This document shows positions 23,368-33,780 of a stretch of 43,687 nucleotides of DNA, in pieces. The stretch is taken from positions 1-43,687 of the forward strand of contig JAAAJB010000288.1 in NCBI GenBank assembly GCA_016098155.1, given 5' to 3'. The stretch's first letter is position 1, and every line of letters starts with the position of its first letter. This DNA comes from Actinomortierella ambigua (taxonomy: Eukaryota > Mortierellomycota > Mortierellomycetes > Mortierellales > Mortierellaceae). A program made the translations under genes and the position numbers. A model generated the notes under the pieces. The model ran no database searches. It was not told the DNA's origin and saw only the letters and a program-made list of their open reading frames with translations.

Positions 23368-25841
23368 TTACTCCTTCCGGCTTTTCTTCTTCTTAATCTG
23401 TCCTGTAGTGCTAGCATCATCTGGTGCTCCTTCACGTTTGACGCCGTAATGCGTATTTTGAAGATCGCCATCAGTGCCGCCCAATCCAGTCGACGAGGCT
23501 GGGAGCAGGCCTAAGCTGCCTGGTGCGTTGCCTCCTTGACCTCCTGCTGCAGTTCCCGAAGACGACGACGCAGCTCCACCAGCACCAGCACCAGCACCGG
23601 CATTGGCATTGGCACCCTTGCCTCCAGTCTGGCGCAGCTTGTTGACCTTCAAGTCATTCTCGAGCTTGTCGACATGCTTCTTGAGATCCAACAGAGTCAC
23701 AATGTTGGTCTGCAGTTGGTCCCACTTGGCCATCACCAGCGCCGTCGGCATGTTGGGCTTGTATGGCATACCCAGCTGTGCCAGTGTCGCCTGCACGCGA
23801 GCGATCTTGGTCGACACAATCGGCGTCATCTTCTGCGAGCGCAGATATGCTCCCGGCGTCAGCTTCTCCTTTTTGACTGGCGCAGGCACGGCGTTTGCAA
23901 TGGCTGATGAGGGCGAGGAGGCAGCAACAGGAGCATTCGAGGCAGAGGCTCCGCCGTTGCCTGTCGCCGTCGCAGCATCTGCCGCCGAAGCATTCGATGG
24001 TCGTCGGTTGTTCGAGGATGATCCGCCCTTGGTGGATGATGCAGACGCTGGTGTAGAATCCTCGGTTTGCTTTGTGTTCTTCTTGCGCTTCTTGTTAGAA
24101 CCAGAGCCCGCTGTTGTGGTTGCCGCTGCCGTCGGGGCTGCCGTTGCCGAAGCTGCATTGGACGAAGCTGCCGCTCCACCAGCCGAAGCCGCCGCTGCCG
24201 CTGCAGCCGACCCTGCTGCAGTCGGTGTGACAGGTGTCGCAGGCGTTGATCCTTTTCCAGGGAGTGCCGAGGATGGACCTGATGAAATGTTGATCGAGTT
24301 GCTGGGGATGATGATTCCTGATCCTCCTCCACCAACCAACGACCCTCCAGCACTTAGTCCAGCAGAAGCGGGGCCTCCGGGGCCATACATGTCTCGTAAA
24401 TTGAGTAGTCGCAACAGACTCTCACGTTCCTTGGTGATCTTCTTTTCGTTTTGGTCGATTCTCCGTGCTTCCAGATACAGTGCCTCTTCCTCCTATATAG
24501 TTGATGGACGAATTAGGATATTCTCAGCAAATAAAAAAAAAAAGAAACCAAAAGCGAAGTAAACCAGCCAAGTCTGAGAAAAGAAGAGCACAACATACCT
24601 CAATTTGCTCCGGCGTCCGGGTGTTGAGGATCTCGAGATTCTTCTTGCGCTCAATCTCACGATTCTTATCATATGCCATTGACGACAGCAACTGTGCTTT
24701 CTCAACAGCCTGGGAGCTATCACTCATGCGCAGTCTGATCAAGGTCCGATTGATGGCATAGTACCGCGCCTTGAGATCCTCCATTGTCCGTACCTTGCGT
24801 ACAACATCCACCTCCTCCTTCTTGACGACTACTGACGCTGGTGCAGGCGTTGCTTCTGCTGGAGTTGTTGCTACTGATGTCGATGATGTTGCTCCCGCTG
24901 CAGGCGTTAATGATGCGATCGCAGTGGCATCTGAAGTGGTGGATGGAGTAGACAGCGTCGAGGTTGCTCCGTTGGGCTGGATCTGTGTGCTAATGCTGTC
25001 CGGAGTCGTATCCATGGCGTTGGAGGGAGCGGCCCCGCTCGTAGTTACAGCGTCAGTTGACGACGATGATAGTGATGACTGTGCTTGAGCCGAAGACTCT
25101 GGTTTGGGGACCACACCGGCAATCGTCCGATAGGCCATTGCATCCTCCTCGCGCGGCGGCCACTCGTAGCGGTCCTGGATGAGGACCCAGCGCAGATCAA
25201 AGCGTCGGCATAAATCCCACAAATAGGCCGTTTCTTCCATGGTCCAGTCTGAGTCCTGTAAGTGTTTTGTATACTCCTCTGGGGTGTACTCCTGCAGATT
25301 GATGATTTTGTTGTATCGCGAAAAGAAGTATTCCTCGTTGGGGTCTGTCATGGTTTTTTGCCAATGGTGCAGCACCATGTCATCATCGCGCATCGGGTTG
25401 ACAAATGGCCGCCAGGTCCTACAGTACAAGTTGGAACAAAGTAAGGTAAGCCTCGATGATATCAACTTTCCTGGAGCGTCTACATTGGTGAGGGCAAAAA
25501 GAGAAGAAAAGGGGGCAGTACCAACTGACAGCCTTGGTGCGCAAGTTGAGTTTTGGCTTGTAGGCAGGGTTGTTGAACGCAACTGTCGAGACATTGTTGC
25601 CAATCAGACCGTACAGCTCGCGACTGATGCCATCTACAAAAGAATCGCAGGTAATGAATGGAAAGGGAATGTGGTGAATGGTTAGGAGGACGGTCCATTT
25701 TTGACTGCAGGATAGGTTCATTTGATAAACGGGCGTGCGACGAGCCATACCAGGCTTTTTTTCTGTGCGAGGGGCTCGCTTGACTTGGTCGGAGGCAGGC
25801 TTGAGCTGGAATATATCGCGGACATCGCTGCCAGTTGCCAT
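23368..25841 (-). CDS. SWC4: SWR1/NuA4 complex subunit SWC4 (DMAP1 homologue)
   Basis: SWC4/DMAP1 is a shared subunit of the SWR1 (H2A.Z exchange) and NuA4 (histone acetylation) complexes. Exons 25841-25751, 25633-25522, 25418-24599 and 24492-23368 join in phase to 715 residues. Family marks in order: SDVRDIFQL near the N-terminus; KPDGISRELYGLIG across junction 1; WTWRPFVNPMR across junction 2, which is what fixed the GTACTG donor; and the SANT/Myb-like DSDWTMEETAYLWDLCRRFD followed by RWVLIQDRYEW. After a Ser/Thr/Ala-rich linker comes RTMEDLKARYYAINRTL. The C-terminal DMAP1-type region is KMTPIVSTKIARVQATLAQL with PYKPNMPTALVMAKWDQL. Long Ala/Ser/Gly low-complexity segments (about 24350-23900) separate the domains and make it longer than the yeast protein. 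It ends in a basic KKKKSRKE. Confidence 0.92.
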
Positions 25842-27263
25842 GGTGAGTGGAGGTGAGGAGATTAATGCACAATGCACAAAAGGGGAGCTGTGGCGTTTTG
25901 AAGGGCGAGACCAACATTTTGGGTGTGAATGCCCCTTAACGAAGTTGGGGACGGTGATTTTCAGCTGTCCATTTTCCCTTGCTCAGTGAGCATGAACCAT
26001 TCAGTTCTGAACCCACATGCAGCATTCCTCCTCTGTTCCTACAGTTGTTGTTGTTCGCCTCTAAACACGCAGACAATACACTCTCCCCAAAGCGCGTATC
26101 TCGTCCCTTCTTTCTAGCTTTCCACGTGTAACCTTGTTTATTCCTTCCACTTTCATCTCCTCTGCTTTCTGAGCCTGCGCTGCCCATTCTTTTGCTCGCA
26201 CGTCATTTCCATTCACTTCTGGAAAGAAGAATAACCATACACGTCGCAAGCACCATAGTCGGCCTCACTGCCATCGTTGTCTACCAGGGCCTCCAACTCC
26301 AACTCCCTATCCCGTTCCCTGCCCTTCCCTGCTCGGCGCTCCTCCTCGCAGCCTCATCCTTCTTCCTTGTCTCGCTGCTTGCCGTCTGGAAGCGACCAAT
26401 GGTAGGTTGGGCAACAAATATGTGTGCTATGAGCCAACATGTCCACGCAATACCAACGGCAGCTACTTTCCGACACACACCAACCATCGACATTGAAGCC
26501 ACTCGTGCCTACCTCATGTACAATGGATCTGTGCTCAAACAGGAGGGCCCTCACTGTCGCCAATTCAAACGCATATATACCTCCCATCTTGGATGCAGCT
26601 TATCACTTTTATAATGTGACTGGAGCAACACAAAAAAAAAAGGGTTGGCGCGACTTCAAAAATGAGGGCTGTGAGTAATACTTTAGCCACGAAGCACCCT
26701 GGCGTGGACACACATATACACATCTACACTTACACATACACACACACACACACACACACGTACACACAACCTCCTTCCACACAAACACTACATCAACACG
26801 AACAAAAAAAAAGTCCATCGACGTACGAAAAGGGTGATAAGGAGATAGCGGATTTGGGGGACGGGGGAGAGAGGAAGAAGGGGTGTTGTGGGGTGAGAAG
26901 GATGGAGTGTAGTTGGTGGTGGTGGGGTAAAGTGAGGGCGTTGGTCCCTCGATGCCCACCCAACAAACAACAACCTTTCTTGCTGTTGTCGGTTGCTCTC
27001 TCTTTCTCTCATTCTCTTCCTCGCTCAATTACATTTCGCATTCCTCGTCCATTCCTCAGTCACTCCTCCACTCAGTCAGTCAGTCAGCCTGCCAGCTTGC
27101 CTGCCCACTGCTGCACTGTCTCTCTTCTCTCTCTCTCTCTCGTTCCATCTTCCGACACTTTTCTTTTCCCACAATTTCAAAGCAGGGTCAAAAAAGAGCC
27201 CTCCTTTCTTTCTATCTCCTCTCTTCCCTCTCCTCCTCCATCTCTCCCCCCTCTCCACAACCC
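25842..27263. promoter_or_regulatory. SWC4 / GID8 divergent intergenic region
   Basis: This region of about 1.4 kb holds both promoters. It contains an (AC)n microsatellite at 26738-26759 and long CT-rich stretches from about 26990. A plus-strand open frame around 26192-26402 has hydrophobic, coding-like text (STIVGLTAIVVYQG, then LAASSFFLVSLLAVWKRPM) followed by a GTAGGT donor-like site. It has no in-frame ATG, so I do not call a gene there. Confidence 0.45.
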
Positions 27264-27541
27264 ATGCCGTCTTCCTCTTCTTCGTCCTCCTCCTCTACCT
27301 CCCCCACCGCGACGATGGACGCGCCTCGCATTCCCTCTATCCCTCCACCATCGTCGTCTTCCTCAGCCTCACACCTCACACGAGGCTTGCCACGCTTAGT
27401 GATTGCGGGCCTTCTATGGATCACCCTGGTCGTGACCGCCGCGCACCTCTTTGTTCTCTCGCACCTGGGCTTCATTGTCCTCAATTGCTTTGCACACATT
27501 ACTGGCCTCTCGTCCTCCTTTTCCTCGACCACGTCCTCTCG

Positions 27542-27574
<33 letters not shown>

Positions 27575-27887
27575 GCAACAACAGCCGCAGCAACAACAAC
27601 AGCAGCAACAGCAGCTACAGTCTCAACAACAGCTACGTCGACAGGACGATATCTCTACCTCACTTGCTAACTCCCCACAACATCCTATTTCTACTTATGT
27701 GTTCCATCTTTACCGACCAACGTCCTTGCCTTCCTCCTCCACCGCTACCTCCTCTGCTGCCCCTGGATTATCTGCCGGTCTTGCGTCACGATTCATTGGG
27801 CGAAACAATCGCACGGCCAACCCAACCCTTCCTCCATGGCAACCACCACCAATACCTCTACAGTCTAATACACAGTCGAGCCAAGCC
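27264..27887 (+). other. In-frame open segment upstream of GID8: membrane-like helix and polyglutamine run
   Basis: The frame of GID8 exon 1 stays open upstream. ATGs at 27264 and 27315 would add up to 208 residues: a Ser/Pro-rich start, a hydrophobic segment (LVIAGLLWITLVVTAAHLFV, then LGFIVLNCFAHITG), a Gln run coded by CAG/CAA at about 27541-27640, and a Ser/Pro-rich linker. The hydrophobic and Gln segments appear in the same frame as GID8, and third positions look coding. It could be a real N-terminal extension, a separate exon spliced elsewhere, or 5' UTR. The family core does not need it. Confidence 0.45.
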
Positions 27888-29497
27888 ATGCCTGGCATGA
27901 TACCTTCTGCCAAAAAGACCATTTCTAAGGAAGACTGGGAGGCACGGCTTGCCGAGGTCTCTGTCGATCGCGAGTAAGTGCTAGTGAATGGAGCAGCATG
28001 ATCATGCGCAACTCGTCCAAAGAGGAATTATGCCACTTTTGTTTCCTTTCTTTCTTGTCTTTCCGCCCACTTTTCGACTACGCCACATAATTCCTCTTGC
28101 AAATCTGGGCATCGGCGAGAGATGAAGAGATGTTGTTGTTTTGCTATCAACCGCGACCCAACTATTGATGGACACCCTTTCTTCATGCTCTACTTCCCCT
28201 CTTCTTTTTTTACTCGATGTAAAGTGACTTGAACAAGTTGATTATGAATTATCTCATCATCGAGGGCTACAAAGATGCAGCGGAAAAGTTTAGTCAGGAG
28301 AGCGGGGCCACGCCTCCTGTGAACCTCGAATCGATCCAGGACCGCATGATTGTGCGGACAGCCATCCAACGTGGCAACATTGAAGCGGCCATTGACCGCG
28401 TGAATGACTTGAACCCAGAGGTAAATGAAAACAAAAAAAAGGACCATGCAAAGAAAGGAAGAGCTAGGATCGGAATAGAAGAGTGAGGGGAGTAGGGTAG
28501 GACAGATCTTTTTGGCATCCTCGGAAAACGTTGTGGTTCCTACCGTTAGTCCAAGGGCTGCATAGCTGTTTGTAAGCGTGTGTTTATCAATGGTAGGGTC
28601 ATCCTAGGAGATCTAACCACTCCCTCTCTCTCTCTCTAATTTTTTCCCTACTCGGTCCATCTTAGATCTTGGACACAAACCCAAAGTTGTTCTTCCATCT
28701 GCAGCAACAACGGTTGATAGAACTAATCCGTGAAGGCCGAATCGATGATGCTCTTGAATTTGCACAAGAGGAGCTGGCACCTCGTGGCGAGGAAAATGTA
28801 AGCGCCCTTCACCCCTCCACTCTTCCCCTTTTCCCCCATAAGCATATCTAGCGCGTCATGCGACGCGTCGCATTACACGGCTCTTCTCTTTTTGCGATCA
28901 TGCAGGGTGACGGAGGGAGGGGGAAGAGAGGGAGGGGTGTGAAGAGATGATGGGCTTGAGTGAACAAGAAAGTAGCTAAAAGATAGAAGAATGCGAAAAG
29001 GGGGGAGGAGAGGAGGAGAGGAGGAGAGGTGTAGATCGGGCACGCACACGCGTCTACCTCACTGTGCGAAAAAAAAGGCTGTCTGATCGAGTTGTCCTTC
29101 AAGCCAACCCTTAACTCTAAAAAAAAAATGATCGTTGGTTATACCATAGCCCGAATTCTTGGCCGAGTTGGAACGAACCATGTCGTTGTTGGCTTTTGAG
29201 CTCAACTCACCGAGTCCTGTGAGCGACCTGTTGACGCCAGGCCAGCGCCAGAAGCTGGCGTCGGAGCTCAACTCGGCATTGCTGTTGTCGCAGTCGCAGG
29301 AGAAGGATCCCAAGTTGCCCAACATGCTCAAGATGCTAGCGTGGGCCCAGCAGCAGCTCGAAGAACGCGTTACGTTCCCCAAGATTCAGGATTTCAGCAA
29401 GGCAGAGCTGGTCTTGGAGTCGCCGGCGGCTCAAGGTGGGCCGGGAGGCAGCACCCTTGGGAATGGAGGCGGAACGGTTACTGTACCCGGTGCATAG
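27888..29497 (+). CDS. GID8: GID8/TWA1 subunit of the GID (CTLH) E3 ubiquitin ligase
   Basis: GID8 is a scaffold subunit of the GID/CTLH ubiquitin ligase, which in yeast degrades gluconeogenic enzymes. Exons 27888-27973, 28225-28420, 28666-28797 and 29150-29497 join in phase to 253 residues. The N-terminus [16 protein letters not shown] is the usual family start and is why I chose the ATG at 27888 (27897 is equally possible). Lis[21 protein letters not shown] (about residues 30-50). [24 protein letters not shown], then [23 protein letters not shown] region: [11 protein letters not shown] and [17 protein letters not shown]. The C-tail is Gly-rich. The first intron holds a 13-bp-stem hairpin (28020-28098). 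A longer product from 27264 would have 461 residues. It is divergent from SWC4 and convergent with the UPS1-like gene. Confidence 0.92.
28020..28098 (+). repeat. Inverted repeat in GID8 intron 1
   Basis: AAGAGGAATTATG (28020-28032) is repeated as its exact reverse complement at 28086-28098, with a 53-base loop inside the 251-bp intron. In RNA this would fold into a 13-bp stem. Confidence 0.75.
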
Positions 29498-30582
29498 AGA
29501 AGAGTTGCAGTTAGCGGTCTTTTTTGTTTTTTTTTTTTTTGTTTTTTTTGTCTTGGTAGATGCTGGTGTATCCCTGTTGCCTTTTCTCTCCCCCTTTGTG
29601 TACATTCCACTCAAGCAGGCAAACTCCCACCGGTCCGTTCTCTCGCCCTTTCCCCCTCTGTGCGCCTTTTGGAAAAGGGACGCACTGACTTTTTATGTTC
29701 TCTTCCCAGTTCTTTTGCGCACGCACACACCTCCATCACACGCGCGAGAGCTGTTGGAGACGAGGTCCAATAAATCAGATGAATGCCTGGTACGTGGAAC
29801 ATGGTACTCTTTTGACTCTGTTGGCCCTTGCTTTCCCCACATTCCCCTCACCTATCAACGTTGTTTCACAATCTAGTGTCGGGTCTAAAGATGCTTTATG
29901 ATAATATACAAGTGTGTCTAGTCTAGAATGCAGATAGAGAAAAAAAAAGAGGTGTCAAGAGCAAGAGATCTAGAGAGCGGGGGTCTATCCCTGCTGCTTC
30001 TGCTGTTGAGGACGTGCGCAGAGCCAAAGAAAGAAGGAGGAAGGGCGGGCGGGAGGAAAGGCCTCGGCTCCCCTTCCTTTTTCGGAGAAAACGGCGTGAC
30101 TGTCGTGTGCGGGGAGAGGAAGGTTTCCACACGGATGAATCGGACAACTTTTCTCCGACTCGACCTGTTTATCGCAATTTTCACGAGGGAACGCAGCTGT
30201 TTGGAGAGAAAGGAAGATCTCCTACAGCTGGCCTTATTCTTTTCCGGAGTTGATCAAAGCCAATCTCCGGGAGGGGAAGAGGTGGAGGTGAAAAGTGAAC
30301 GACAATAATAACAGAGAGATAGAAATACATGACCAGACCAAGTGCCGGAGAAGGGGAGAGTTCACTTGGTCTGTCTAAAAAAACAACGAGGCGAGGGGGG
30401 GAAAAATGCTTGCTGTGAGTGAATGTGTGAAATGTGTGTGTGTGTGTATGCGTTGGGGGATGAAAGGGTGATTGCGATGCAGTGGTGGTGGTGGCGGTGT
30501 AGTTGGGTGTAGTAGTCATGATGTAAAAATGAGCGATAATGCAAGGAAACAACAAAAGAGAACGGCGCCCCTGATTTGTCTT
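29498..30582. other. Convergent 3' spacer, GID8 / UPS1-like
   Basis: This 1.1-kb low-complexity spacer has T-rich and A-rich runs and a short (GT)n run near 30434-30446. An AATAAA at 29769-29774 may serve GID8. Overlapping ORFs on both strands show no family and look like chance. Confidence 0.55.
29769..29774 (+). terminator. Candidate polyadenylation signal of GID8
   Basis: AATAAA lies 272 bases after the GID8 stop. No closer canonical hexamer is seen. Confidence 0.45.
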
Positions 30583-31370
30583 TTAGATGGCCGCTGTCGC
30601 GGCAGCAACCTCGCCAGCGTGCTTCAGGCGGTCAAGGACCGCCTCAAAGCCCTTGCGGCCAATCGCAGCATTGTCGCGGAAGCGAGTCAAGCAAAAGTCC
30701 TCAACGTAGGATGAGAACCGGTTGAGGGCCGAGCCGGCTGAGATCTGAGCCTCCTGTCGGAAGATGGTGCCTTTATCGTCGGCTTGAGGAGTGTAGGTTA
30801 CCGTCTCGTTGATGCGCAACACATTACACATCGTCAGGTTCTCAGTCTTCATTGTCAGCTTCTGCGTTTTGGGATCCAGCTCGCTAGTCTCGCGGACGTA
30901 CGAGGTGGTCGATCCTCCCAAAAACTGTGTTCAGAGAGAGAGGGAGAGGGAGAGAAAGATAGGGAGAGAAGAAATGAAAAATCCTTTTTTAGTCAACAGG
31001 AAAACCACGGACCACAAATTGCGTCTTCGGAAGAGAGGAAGAGAGATAGGGACGCAAGGGACAAAAAAAAAAGTTCACCATTCCTGCTACGAGATTCGGC
31101 ATGGTCGGCCGACAGTACACCCAGAATGGAAAGAGATTGTAGAAAAAGACCCTCAATGGCATTTACCTTCAGCACAAGCGCAGGGGCATTCTGCTTGCAA
31201 GTCAGCAAGCGCTCTGTGTGCAGGACACCGGTCTCGGGGTCCACATGGCGATCGAGGACATCGACGGCAATGACATGCGGGCACTGCTCATTGGGGTATT
31301 TTCGCCAGTTGGCCGCAGTGACATGGTCCCAGCTATGATCGAAGATGTGGGTGGCCTCAAAAAACTTCAT
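30583..31370 (-). CDS. UPS1: Ups1/PRELI-family mitochondrial phospholipid transfer protein
   Basis: The PRELI/MSF1 family moves phospholipids across the mitochondrial intermembrane space in complex with Mdm35; Ups1 carries phosphatidic acid for cardiolipin synthesis. Exons 31370-31167 and 30924-30583 join in phase 0 to 181 residues, the normal length. The N-terminus MKFFEATHIFDHSWDHVTAA with WRKYPN and VIAVDVLDRHVD is diagnostic of the PRELI/MSF1 domain. The second exon begins FLGGSTTSYVRETSELDP and ends with SSYVEDFCLTRFRDNAAIG and KGFEAVLDRLK. That C-terminal pattern (VED...RF...N...KGFE) is nearer Ups1/PRELID1 than Ups2/PRELID3, which is why I assign Ups1; the subfamily call is less sure than the family. 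The Ala-rich C-tail is short. Confidence 0.88.
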
Positions 31371-31842
31371 GTTGATTGACTTTTCTTTGTTGGTATATTG
31401 CGTGTTGGGAGAGACGAGGGACGAAGAAAGACAAGTGGTCAACTTGGAAGTATGAAAGTGCGGGGGAGGGATATGAGAGTGAGGAACAAAACAATGATGT
31501 TTTAAGGAAATTCGTTCCTGTTTGAGGAGCAGTCACTTAGCGGTTGGGCGAAACCCACTCATACAAATGGTCAGGTTCTGTTCCAATTCAGGCAAACATG
31601 TGTAGAAGAGCAGACGTATATTACAAGTGTGTGTGTGAGTGTGTGGACAAGAGAGTAAAGCGAGTAGAAAAAAAAAAGGGTGGGCTATGGGATAAGAAAA
31701 ACCGTGGGATCTGGAAGTTGAGGGTAATGGGTTGCCTGTCGAGAGAGTTGAATGCGAGTGGCGCCACGCAGCAAGCCGCTCCCCCCTGCCCTCCCTCGAC
31801 TGGCACTCAACACGACTTTCAAAAAAAGGAGGACGACTCTTT
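31371..31842. other. Spacer: UPS1-like promoter and ELF1 3' end
   Basis: Both flanking genes run on the minus strand, 472 bp apart. I see short homopolymer runs and no coding segment. Confidence 0.55.
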
Positions 31843-32680
31843 CTAGTAGTCGTCATCATCGTCATCGTCGTCGTAGCGATCATAGGGCTTTCGTCGTCTC
31901 GAGGAGCTCTCATAGTCATCGCGATCGCGATCACGATCCCGGTCCTGGTCCCGCTCCTTGACACGGTCTCGATCCTCCAATGCTGCTGTCTTGGCCTTTG
32001 CATTAGCATTCACTGCCTCACAAGCGTCGATCCAGTCGTGATAAACATCCACCGCATGACTGAGGTCTATGAAATGCATTAGAATATGATATAAAATGAG
32101 GTGGATACATAAGTCATGGTAAATCGTGGCATAGGAAGGCAGAAGACTCGATATGATCAAGTTGGCAGTGGAAAAAAATCTAAAAGACATACAGTTGACG
32201 GCGCAGGAGTACGAGACACCACACATGCGGCATTGTAAATGGCCAACTTTTTGGTCATAATCACTAGCAAACGAGATAGAGAACATGTAAATGGCCTGTT
32301 CGGTCAACATGACGAAGTGTTTGTCCTGAAACACAGGCAACCAGAAGGGTCGACAATTGCAGTTTTTTCCAAACATGCATTGAGCAACACTGTGGTCACC
32401 GACTGTCCATGCACAGTAAAACTCAAGCATTGGCTGCCTCGGCATCCGATTCATGTGATGGTGGGTGCTGAGATTCGACGGGCGGACACAATTGATTTTG
32501 CATGTATGCTACGGTTCCACAAAAGACGACCGACCCGTCCTCTTCATTCCTCTTTTTCACTCCTTACATCTTGCAGCTCACAGACTGCTCATGGAAACAG
32601 GACACACAGTCAAACTGTGTGTCAAGCACCTTCTTCATCTTCTTGGCGGGCTGTCGCTTGGATGACTTGCGCTTTCCCAT
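31843..32680 (-). CDS. ELF1: Transcription elongation factor ELF1/ELOF1 with a charged C-terminal tail
   Basis: ELOF1/Elf1 is a small zinc-ribbon factor that rides with RNA polymerase II and helps it pass nucleosomes and damage. Exons 32680-32568, 32263-32193 and 32066-31843 join to 135 residues. It starts MGKRKSSKRQPAKKMKK, the basic family N-tail. The zinc ribbon uses C25-x2-C28 (FDCVSC) and C49-x2-C52 (LQCRMC). The GTAAGG donor is chosen because it restores HEQSVSCKIDYDQKVGHLQC, with the same Cys spacing as animal ELOF1. The core ends YLSHAVDVYHDWIDACEAVN. Beyond the core come about 50 extra residues: Arg/Asp dipeptides (RDQDRDRDRDRDDY), SSSRRRKPYDRY and a run of eight Asp. Intron 1 (304 bp) is unusually long for such a small gene. 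It is head-to-head with MIP1. Confidence 0.92.
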
Positions 32681-33321
32681 GGTGATGTAAAGTCAGGTAG
32701 GGAAAGTGAAGTGAAGAGGGAGAGAGGAGAGGACGAAATGATGCAATTGATGCACTTCCCTTATGGCACTCCATGTGGCTTAGCTTCTGGTGCTCAAGCT
32801 TGCAATTTTGAAACGTTTTTGTGCGTACCGCGCGGGGGCAATGTCTGGCCATATGGGATATGTATATGTACCTGTTCTACACAGCGAAGAGAGCTCATGC
32901 ATGCCGAACACCAGGAGGACACCAAGATACCGAAGCTGAAGCTGTGGCCAGGGCTACTCACTCCTTCGCTACTCCATAGTCTCTTCATCTGCCATGTCCT
33001 CCAATGCGTGTAGAGGTTCACCGATAGTATTGCAAGCTATGTAGCTAATTAGTACTCGCATCTTCTTCAACTCCACTGAGAGACCGTGGGTTTGAAAATA
33101 TTCATCGTACTACTCGAGGCAAGCTGTACTGCATCATTTGCACCAGCGTGGCTGGCCGAGGATGCCCATACCAAATTATTAGGCCATGGTCATGTGACGC
33201 CTCTGACTTCATATTATGTTTTGTCAACAAAGCCAAAGAGACACTGTCTTGCCTCACGTTCTCCACAGCAACCTCCTTCCATTTCATTAGCGTGTGAAAA
33301 GAGAGACGACGAGTGAATCTA
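32681..33321. promoter_or_regulatory. Divergent promoter region, ELF1 / MIP1
   Basis: This 641-bp region lies between two divergent start codons. I see no convincing coding sequence, TATA box or RNA gene. Confidence 0.5.
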
Positions 33322-33721
33322 ATGGCGATGCTCATGCACAGACGGGCAGTTGTCCGGCTGCCATTCTCTCGTCCGACGAGACTACTGCAGAAACCACAAG
33401 CTGCACAGCACCCCCACCCTCGCACCCTTTCAACTCGCAGTCATGCCTCCTTCAGACCACTGCTCGTGACACGAGCACCTGCATGTATTGCAACAGCCTC
33501 AAAGACACTACCATGGAAGCTTCCTGCACCGCGGATACCGCTCTTTCGACACCACCTGCATCCTCGTCTCATGTCTAGTGCCACGCAGAAGATCGCCCGT
33601 ACGTCTTGCTTTTCTCGTTTGACACACAAAGTTCCGTCCCCGTGCTCGCGTGGCAGGAAAGGTGACGGTTAATCTTAATGATCGCCTACTCTTTACTAAC
33701 CCCTCTCTCTGTCTCTCTATG

Positions 33722-33780
<59 letters not shown>

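Noticed and set aside
23603..24562. Plus-strand open frame of 319 codons over SWC4
   Set aside because: It is antisense to the Ala/Ser-rich region of SWC4; its composition mirrors that low complexity.
32568..32594. Other ELF1 exon 1 donors (GTGAGC, GTCTGT)
   Set aside because: They break the frame or the conserved spacing between the two Cys pairs; GTAAGG restores both.
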